A DNA stretch of 64,000 nt from Lytechinus variegatus (taxonomy: Eukaryota; Echinodermata; Echinoidea; Temnopleuroida; Toxopneustidae): positions 26,544,440-26,608,439 of the forward strand of contig NC_054756.1 in assembly GCF_018143015.1 (NCBI RefSeq), given 5' to 3'. Below, piece after piece: positions 57,001-64,000 of this stretch. The first letter of the stretch is position 1; each line of letters starts with the position of its first letter. The notes beneath the pieces are model-generated. The model saw only the letters and a list, made by a program, of their open reading frames with translations. It had not been told where the DNA came from and did no database searches. Position numbers and translations under genes: made by a program.

Positions 57001-60000
57001 GTCTCGCTAAACAATGCGAGCGCGAAGCACGAGCGGATTTTTTTATATATTGACCCAAAACAGGGAGATCTTGAGAACTATGTTTTAGGAATCCCTTAAA
57101 ATATACATATCTCACCATAGTCATTTATTGCGAGTGTCAAGCGCTTGCTGATTTTGTTAGAATTACATTTATACACATACAAAGCACTTGTAGTCATTGT
57201 AATTATGAATTACGTACGCATCTCACTAATCAAATATTGCGAGCGCGAAGCGTTAGCTGAAAATTTAGGAAATTCAGACCTGAAGAGGGGTAATTTAAGG
57301 CTTGTTTGTAGGAATTCACGAAATCATACATGTACGCATTCCACTAACCAAATGATGTGAGCGCGAAGCACGAGCTGAAATTTTTGTATATATTGACCCC
57401 AAACAGGATTTCTTTAAAGGAATCCATTAAAAGTATACATATCTCACCATAGTCATGTAATGCGAGTGCCAAGCGCTTGCTGATTTTGTTATAATTACAT
57501 CTTAACATATGAAGCACTGTTTGTAGTCATTGTAATTATGATTATCATACGCGTGAGCGCGAAGCGCGAGCTGAAAATTTAGATAATTCAGACCTGAAGC
57601 GGGGCATTCTAAGGTTTGTTTGTAGGAAATAACTGAGACCATACGTATTTCACTAACCGAATTATGCGAGCGCGGAGCTCTAGCTGAAAATTTTTGATAA
57701 TCAGATCAGAAAAAGGGACATTTTGAGGACTGATTTTAGGAATTCATGGAGACCAGACATATCTCACCAATCCACTGATGCGAACGTAATCACGGAAGGA
57801 AATGTTTTATATTAAGACCTCAACATGGGGCAATCACTTTACGTAGTCATGAAAAAGAAGCATATGTCGCTACATAAAACAATAATATATTTGGTGTATA
57901 TTGACTTGAAAACGGGAGGTTTTCGTACAACAGATTCATATATCTCGTTAAACAGACAATGCAAGCACCAGGAACAATGAAGACATAGGCCCTGGGCAAA
58001 TTATGTTTCATTAAGTTAAGAAAAATGTTTCCTATGTAATATAACATTCCCACTACGTTTCTCTTACTTTTTCCCTCTTCTCCTTTTCCTCGTTTTATTT
58101 TTTGGTCAGCTGATTGGGGGGCACGTGCCCCCCATGCCCCCCCCCGTAGTTACGCCACTGGTGTTATTCATGTTTTCCTTCTCAAAACTAAGCCTGCACC
58201 CCCCCCCCCCGTAAAAGAAATCGGTCCTTGCCTGGGGATGTTGCCAAGGGCATATAACACACGCAGCACCATATGAAAAAGCTAAGGGGGTGCATCCCCA
58301 GCGCCCCCCCCCCCCTTCCCAGGGCCATGGTATCCAGCCAGACGAGGTTGATTAGAATTGTTTTGTTTGAGCACTTATCAAAATGATGCATATTATTTTA
58401 AGCACCACACTCAAAGTATTGACAACTCCGACACACGTTGCAGACACAGAGAAGATATTTCAAGAATAAATGCAAGAGTGAAGGATGCTTAGAACAATTG
58501 ATAAAAGGGAAAGCCGGAATAACACCGGCATGGTTCGACCTGCTGATGTAGTCATGAAAAGAACCTGGTAAGACTCCATTCTTGGTAATTCAGAGAGGGG
58601 GGGGGGGGGGCCTCGCTCTCATTTCAGTCTCTTACCTGTAAGTCCAAGAAGTATACCGAAAGCAGTGATATTGTAGGTGAAGCCACATGATATTAGACAC
58701 ACTCCTATTATTACAGCTCCTGACATAGCAGCAACACGTTGATCAACGAGCTTGAGGACCAAGGAAGCAAAGGGGCCTGTCATGAAGATTATAAGCACGA
58801 TAAATCATAATGAAATATGCGTGTGTGCGCGCACGGGTGTGTGAGTGTGTGTTGGTGCGCGCGAGGGTGGGCGTATGTGTGTGTGTGTGTGTGTGTGAGT
58901 GTACGAGTGTGTGGGTTTATGAGATGGCGTGTGTGGGTGGTATATGCGAGTGCTTGCGGATGTAAGGACTTGCGTGCATGCATATGAAAATGAGCGTAAG
59001 CCCTGTTGCGTGCGCGTGTGTGTTATGATGTAGGCCAAATAAACATATGGGAATAATTCCATAAGCGTATAAGGATACAGCTGTATGCATATCGATATTC
59101 TTGGTTGGAAATATTCTGTTTTAATCCATTGACAATAAAGTGAACTCTTATCTGGTTTGAAGACAGGGAAAGTTTTACTTCATTAAAAAAATGTAAATTT
59201 ATTATGATCTGCAGTTTTAATTATATGCAATTGAGAAATACATTTTAAGAATTACAGGTTCGCATTAATATGTAGCAGGTTTAAAGATTTCCATGGAAAA
59301 GTTTATACTAATGAAAATGTATTTAAGTTTCAAACATACACACAATGCATGCCCAGTTCCTTAAATGCCAATTCGTGCGTTCACTTTGGGAAAAAGTAGT
59401 TAAATATTTTAAGCTATCTGATACTGATATATATTCTTGGAAATGGAGATTTATTGGTTTAGCGGGGAAATTTTCAAGAATGAATTTATGCTAGACAGTA
59501 ATTCTAACTAGGCCTATACACTTTCTTCTGCAAGAGCAAAGGGAGTAATAGAAATGACATTGATTGACTGATTCTGAATTTTTTTTTCTATTTCAACACA
59601 GTAAAGTAGCCCTCCATAAGCCAAAGGCGGTTTGTCATATCATATACAAAAAAAGAATAACAAAATCATGACAAAACAATAGCAAATCAATAACCTAAAT
59701 TGGCCTATATTTATGCTATATACGAAAACAAAAGAAAGGGGGGATTAAAAGAAACAAAACAAAAATAGGTAAAACTCAACTCCAGAATTCTTAAATTAAG
59801 ATTTGGTCTGTGCGAAAATGCTCTGCCAATGAGCTGAACTCAAGTATGGCAAGATAAAGGCTACTATTTCTTGCAAAGTCTGTTATTTTAGTTTGAAAAA
59901 AAAGAATAAAAAAGGTGAAAGCCTATGGAGTGACATAAAGACTAACAAAAGTGCTTTTATGCTTGATTGGTTACTGTTACGAAAATGAAAACTAAATTAG

Positions 60001-60923
60001 CTATAAACAGCGCAGGGGCGGGGGTGCCGGGGGGTTTGGCTTCAGCTTCCCCCCCCCCCCCCCTTACTTATTTTCCAAAAGGACAAGTCCACCCCAATAA
60101 AAATTGATTTGAATGAAAAGAGAAAAATACAACAAGCATAACACTGAGAATTTCATCAAAGTCTGAATTAATTTAACAAGGTTATGACATTTTAAAGTTT
60201 CGCTTAATTTCACAAAACAGTTATATGCACAGCCTGGTTGGTATGCAAATGAGGAGACTGATGATGTCATCCGCTCACTATTTCTTTTGTAGTTCATTAT
60301 ATGAAATATCCTTATTTTCTCCTCATTGTCAAGTGAAACAGTGACTGATTCTTCCCTGAACACGTGGAATAAGCATTGTTTAATACTATATGATTCAGTC
60401 GAGTCGGTCCCTATTATCAAATCTGTAAAAAATAAAATATTGTATAATTCAAACAATAAAAAAAACAAAAGAAATAGTGAGTGATGGACATCATCGACTG
60501 ACCTATTTGCATGTCACAGAGTCGTGCATATCACTGTTTTGTGAAAAATAAGCGAAACTTTAAAATGCCATAACTTTCTTATTTTACAACCGATTTTGAT
60601 GAAATTTTCAGCACTATGCTAGTTTGACTTTTCTCTATTTATCCAAATCAATATTTCTACTGGGTGGACTTGGCCTTTATGGGGGTGGGCGAAAATACGA
60701 AACTTTTATACTCACCTGAAAAGAGCGTGATTGTGCCGGGAAGACTACAGATAAATCCTAAAGTGGCGTAATTCGCGCTGAATCTATCAACCATCTCAGG
60801 AAGGAGAACGCCGAAGGATTTGGGAATGCCAGCCCAAATATTGATCACGAATTTGGAGAGGAGGATAGCGTAACCCCACTTCCAGTTAGAGATAGGGACA
60901 TCGGTGCTTTGCGAGTGATCCAT
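53960..60923 (-). CDS. Monocarboxylate-transporter-like MFS protein (SLC16 family), four coding exons
   Basis: Exons: 60716-60923 (from ATG 60923), 58636-58776, 54704-55861, 53960-54084; all internal junctions are phase 1 and sum to 1632 bases, 543 residues plus stop. Predicted 12-helix plasma-membrane carrier: helix 1 around residues 12-40, helices 2-3 in exon 2, helices 4 to 11 in the large exon, helix 12 in the last. Family signs: N-W-K-W-G-Y in place of the DGGWGW helix-1 motif, Q-Y-F-K-E-N...S-F-G (the YFxKRxLAxGxAxAG position of helix 5), and G-L-I-G-R-L in helix 8. Substrate may be a monocarboxylate, aromatic amino acid or hormone, as in other SLC16 members; it cannot be read from sequence. 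An in-frame ATG at 61088 would add 55 residues including a His-rich run, but a TTCGCAG acceptor at 60933 favours the shorter start. Confidence 0.85.
54085..54703. other. Last intron of the SLC16-like gene
   Basis: AT-rich, no repeat or exon recognised. Confidence 0.5.
54704..55861 (-). CDS. SLC16-like exon 3 (helices 4-11 and central loop)
   Basis: 1158 bases, phase 1-1, 386 codons, from TTCGCAG to TCACAG/GTAAGA. The central cytoplasmic loop runs about residues 191-353, some 160 residues, longer than usual for MCTs; it is rich in Asp, Asn, His and Cys. The second half opens E-M-L-F-L-M-C-I-P-S and keeps G-G-V-G-G-L-I-G-R-L (helix 8). Confidence 0.9.
55965..56155 (-). mobile_element. Retroelement 3' end fragment
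   Basis: CAAGAAGTTTATTTTCATTTCC text with GGGGATCTACTAAAAGC...GCGTGGATCCCC; the latter pair recurs at 41880-41930. No coding frame left. Confidence 0.45.
56741..58160. mobile_element. hAT-like non-autonomous element with perfect 8-bp target duplication
   Basis: CAGTGGCGTA (56741-56750) and TACGCCACTG (58151-58160) are exact inverted ends; GTGTTATT flanks both sides (56733-56740 and 58161-58168). An 8-bp duplication and CAG ends are hAT traits. Inside are about nine GCGAGCGCGAAGCGCGAGC-type boxes in one orientation (56910, 57014, 57238, 57545 and others) and a poly-G/poly-C pair next to the ends. Lies in the intron between exons 2 and 3 of the SLC16-like gene. Confidence 0.85.
58636..58776 (-). 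CDS. SLC16-like exon 2 (helices 2-3)
   Basis: 141 bases between CATGACAG and TTACAG/GTAAGA, phase 1-1, 47 codons. Reads G-P-F-A-S-L-V-L-K-L-V-D-Q-R-V-A-A-M-S-G and then a hydrophobic helix to L-L-G-L-T-G. D-x-R-V-A-x-M-x-G is the usual MCT loop 2-3 form. Confidence 0.85.
58810..58985. repeat. GT-rich compound microsatellite
   Basis: GTGTGTGCGCGC, a (GT)n run at 58877-58897 and GTGTGGGT variants. His/Thr-rich minus frames over it are artefacts. Confidence 0.9.
58986..60076. other. First intron of the SLC16-like gene
   Basis: AT-rich text with a poly-C run at 60050-60063. No exon seen. Confidence 0.4.
60077..60679. mobile_element. TTAA-type MITE family A (A6)
   Basis: AAAAGGACAAGTCCACCCCAA to GGTGGACTTGGCCTTTAT; ends about 35 bases from the exon 1 donor of the SLC16-like gene. 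The 134-residue minus frame across it is a repeat by-product. Confidence 0.8.
60716..60923 (-). CDS. SLC16-like exon 1 (start codon, helix 1 to helix 2)
   Basis: From ATG 60923-60921 (M-D-H-S-Q-S-T-D) to TTTTCAG/GTGAGT. Contains N-W-K-W-G-Y, G-I-P-K-S-F-G-V-L-L-P-E and S-L-P-G-T-I-T-L-F-S, typical MCT helix 1, first loop and helix 2 start. The frame is open further upstream to 61088. Confidence 0.85.
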
Positions 60924-61589
60924 TCTTATAACCTGCGAACATAAACATATATTGCTTGCAACATAATCTTTATTCACTGGTGAATGATGATGGTAGTGGT
61001 AATGATCTTGAGGGCGATGCTGCTCAGTTCCGCTGTTGCTCATAGTGGTATACTCAGAAATTAAAGGATAGAGATCATTATCAACCATATTTCATCACCG
61101 ATTTAGATCTTTAAAAATACTCAAAGAGCTTTACAATGTAATGTCTGGAAAAAGTGTGTTCACAAAAATGTGCTATAATGATTTATATGATGATTCTACT
61201 CGACTGTTTTTAGACTCGCAATGTACCATCCGTCTTTTCAATTATTGCCTCTTTTCTGGTGAATTCGATAACATTCTATGGTAACAACAATGTGAATACC
61301 AAAACTCCTTGCTTATCAGAAATTGAAAACCCGTTGCAATCGGACTAGACTTACAAAGTAAAGGTCCCAGATTTGTACCCTTGAATATTCGTAGGCTCCT
61401 TCGAAACATTGATGAAATAAGATTATTATTAGAATGCAGGCCTGATTAGAATGTAGCAAAATGCATGTACTAGTATTGAATGAAACGTTTTTACATGAAT
61501 TGATATTCAATAGTGAATTAGACATTGACAATAATCATCTTATCCGTAGAGATAGAAATGGACATATAGAGGTGGAATGGCTGTTTATA

Positions 61590-61818
61590 TCCATAACTTA
61601 TCTTTTGAACATTCTAAACAACGCTGATTACAATGTGAATCGCAAGGTAGTTGTTTAAACATTCTATACAAGTGTTTAAAATGTTAAACAACAAAGTTTG
61701 AATTAAAATATCAAATAATCAATAATTTAAGCATGGTTATTTCAGATTTTAAACTCTTAAACAACTACCATGTGATTCACATAGTAAACATCGTTGTTTA
61801 AATTATTTTTTAACAGTG
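61590..61818. mobile_element. Foldback MITE inserted in the LINE remnant
   Basis: AATGTGAATCGCAAGGTAGTTG at 61632 and the inverse CAACTACCATGTGATTCACAT at 61763, with TTTTTTAACAGTG closing at 61818. The left limit is estimated from where the arms stop matching. Confidence 0.6.
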
Positions 61819-62078
61819 AAGAAATTGATTATGAAATACAGAACTCATTAGAAAAAAAATCGTTAATGATACGTCCAAAGTTTTCAAACCCAATTATTTT
61901 CAGTACCTGGCATCGGCCACCAAACTGCCATCTTGATATATTCCAGCATTATGATAACTATTTATCTTTTCTTGAGAGACAAAAGGGTCACGCGTTTTAA
62001 CAAGTGCAATCAAAATTATGTCATAACGGGTGATACAAACTGTGGCATCTTAAAGTCTACATTATCGACCGACGTTAA

Positions 62079-62680
62079 AGGACAAGTCCACCCCAACAAA
62101 AACTTGATTTGAAGAAAAACAGAAAAATTCAACAAGCATAACACTGAAAATTTTATCAAAATCGGATGTAAAATAAGAAAGTTTTGGCATTTTAAAGTTT
62201 CGCTTATTTTCAACAAAATAGTTATATGAACGAGCCAGTTACATCCAAATGAGACAGTTGATGACATCACTCACTCACTATTTCTTTTGTATTTTATTAT
62301 ATGAAATATGAAATATTTTTATTTTCTCGTCATTGTCATGTGAAATTAAGTTTCATTCCTATCTGAACACGTGGAATTCCATTATTTTAACATTTTGTGC
62401 TTCAGGCAATGAGGTCCTAATCATCAAATTCGTAAAAATTAAAATATTGTATAATTCAAACAATAAAAAACAAAAAAATAGTGAGTGAGTGACGTCATCG
62501 ACTCTCTCATTTGGATGTAACTGGCTCGTTCATATATCTGTTTTCTTGAAAATAAGCGAAACTTTGAAATGTCATAACCTCCTTATTTTACATCCGATTT
62601 TGATGAAATTTTCAGCATTGTGCTTGTCTGATTTTTCTATATTGATTTAAATCAACATTTTTCTGAGGTGGACTTGACCT
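62079..62680. mobile_element. TTAA-type MITE family A, best-preserved insertion (A7)
   Basis: TTAA at 62075-62078 and again at 62681-62684 flank AGGACAAGTCCACCCC...GGTGGACTTGACCT. Removing the element plus one TTAA joins the LINE frame D-V-K-R-L-Q-E-I without a shift, so both ends and the target duplication are fixed to the base. Confidence 0.9.
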
Positions 62681-63049
62681 TTAAACGTTTACAAGAAATT
62701 CACAATTTAGGTTCTTCAGAACAAATAAATAGAAGAGACTTAACAAGGGTCACGCGCAATTCAATGACTCTTACAGATCATATGATTATTAATTCACTTG
62801 AAAATATAAATAATTATGGCGTGATTCACACTGGAATCAGTGACCACTCGATGAGATGGAAATCAAAACATGAAGACGCTTCTAAAATTATTAACTACAG
62901 AAAACTATCTGGTATTGATCTGGAAGCGTACTAAAATTAGTTAACTAGTCTTGGCATGATATACATTATTATGTTAATATAAATGAAGCATATCAAATGG
63001 GAAGATCTTTTATTATAAAGGGATGGTCCAGGCTGAAAGTATGTATAGC

Positions 63050-63640
63050 CAGGGCCGTAGCCAGAAGCATTTTGTTGGGGGGTGTACCAGTTAAATTTGC
63101 CAACTAAATTTGGCGTGACAGCGCCAACGTGAGCACAGGGGGAGTCTGATGGGGGATGTACCCCCCCCCCCCTTTACAATAATCACATTCTAAAAGATTT
63201 TGAATTTTTAGAATTGAATTAGTGGCATTTGGTGAATACTTAAGGTAAATTATACAAAGAAATTTGCACTGTAAAAATAAACATTTTGGATCAAAATAGA
63301 AAGGCTAGTGTGCCGTATATGCTAACTTGCAGTATAATGATATACCCTATGCATTAATAATATCAAAATCAAATATTTGTAAATTTTTAATTGACCTTCT
63401 GTGCAATGTCTCAACTAAAATTTCAAGAGTGCTGCTGCCATTAAATAGATATGTATCTTAGTGATCAAATGATGCGAGCGCGAAGCGCGAGCTAAAATGT
63501 TTGATATTCAGTCTTAAAAAGGGACATTATAAGCAATGTTTTGTAATCATGATAGGTACCTGTCTCACAAAACAAACAATGTGAAACGCGAGCTGAAATT
63601 TTTTGTATAACTTGACCCTAAAAAGGGACATTTTAAGGAC
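63050..63640. mobile_element. Left part of a hAT-like GC-box element (F)
   Basis: CAGGGCCGTAGCCAG opens, followed by G and C runs and GCGAGCGCGAAGCGCGAGC at 63475-63493 and a decayed box at 63583. No right end was identified before the window edge. Confidence 0.55.
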
Positions 63641-64000
63641 TATCTTTTGGAAATTCATGAAGTGCGTACTGTTTTTCAAATATTGGGGCTGATTTAGTAT
63701 CCAAGATTCATATTACTTTTAGAATAGTGCCGGAACAATGTAAATTGGATTCATCTTTTTATTTTACAGCGGTAATGGAAGAGGATGTTTCAAAAAGATT
63801 AAATATATTTTTTTAATTCTTCTGGTTTGCTCAAATACTAAAAACATTTGCACTGGTCATACTTTCGTCACTTACTTATTAGATCAATAAATCACTTCTA
63901 GATAGTACGTTCCCACATAAGCATGATTAATACAAGCGAAAATTATTTCAGTGTATAAATCAGGTTATAGAATGAACCTTGTAACTATAGACCAATCATA
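63641..64000. other. Window edge, no gene seen
   Basis: AT-rich sequence; may belong to element F or be unique. Confidence 0.4.

Larger units (their letters stand above)
61450..62934 (+). pseudogene. LINE endonuclease (APE-type) remnant, broken by two insertions
   Basis: Three blocks of one frame set are readable: 61461-61590 (L-N-E-T-F-L-H...R-R-D-R-N-G-H), about 61819-62074 (N-P-I-I-F-S-T-W-H-R-P-P, then V-I-T-G-D-T-N-C), and 62685-62934 (T-R-V-T-R-N-S-M-T-L-T-D-H, then G-I-S-D-H-S). These are the NET, YRPP, GDxN, TRVT and SDH motifs of non-LTR retrotransposon endonucleases in the right order. A foldback element separates blocks one and two; family A MITE A7 separates two and three. There is a stop near 61998-62000 in the first reading and no reverse transcriptase follows, so the copy is dead. 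Confidence 0.8.

Noticed and set aside
58805..59062. His/Thr-rich minus frames
   Set aside because: Translation of a GT-type microsatellite.
60064..60468. 134-residue minus frame
   Set aside because: Lies fully within MITE A6; comparable frames arise in other copies (16392, 62016).
60924..61088. 55-residue N-terminal extension of the SLC16-like protein
   Set aside because: Open but contains a His-rich run and ends at a usable acceptor (TTCGCAG); kept as an alternative, not as the main start.

Overview
The window is animal nuclear DNA: long AT-rich introns with GT/AG splice sites, exons of metazoan receptor and transporter families, and many short interspersed transposons. Recurring palindromic GCGAGCGCGAAGCGCGAGC boxes, tRNA-derived SINEs, TTAA-flanked MITEs, SRCR and WSC domain exons and a single-exon rhodopsin-type GPCR suggest an echinoderm, most likely a sea urchin; this is inferred from general pattern, not from a search. 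There is no operon, CRISPR array, rRNA or intact free-standing tRNA gene. Layout: (1) 1.3-7.6 kb, plus strand, is the 3' half of a WSC-domain single-pass membrane receptor with a tyrosine-rich cytoplasmic tail; its 5' exons lie outside the window or were not recognised. (2) 7.6-20.3 kb is a transposon-rich gap with no gene. (3) 20.28-37.55 kb, minus strand, is a complete nine-exon gene read here from its splice sites: signal peptide, SRCR (two exons), WSC, Ser/Thr stalk, WSC, stalk, transmembrane helix, short tail; 477 residues. It is a tail-to-tail paralogue of gene 1, but the tail that carries tyrosine motifs in gene 1 is cut short by a stop codon. (4) 37.6-44.5 kb is intergenic and repeat-rich. 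(5) 44.5-45.6 kb, plus strand, is a 371-residue rhodopsin-family GPCR in one coding exon, with a possible TATA box and upstream non-coding exon. (6) 45.7-53.9 kb is intergenic, made of foldback elements, a tandem repeat and a hAT-like element. (7) 53.96-60.9 kb, minus strand, is a four-exon monocarboxylate-transporter-like (SLC16) MFS gene with an unusually long central loop. (8) 61.4-62.9 kb is a LINE endonuclease remnant broken by two mobile elements, one of them a clean TTAA insertion; a hAT-like fragment runs on towards the right edge. The genes have no obvious shared pathway: two cell-surface receptors of the scavenger/WSC type, one GPCR and one solute carrier. What stands out is the modular SRCR/WSC receptor pair (nearly all introns phase 1, same exon plan, different signalling tails) and the many layers of nested non-autonomous elements.
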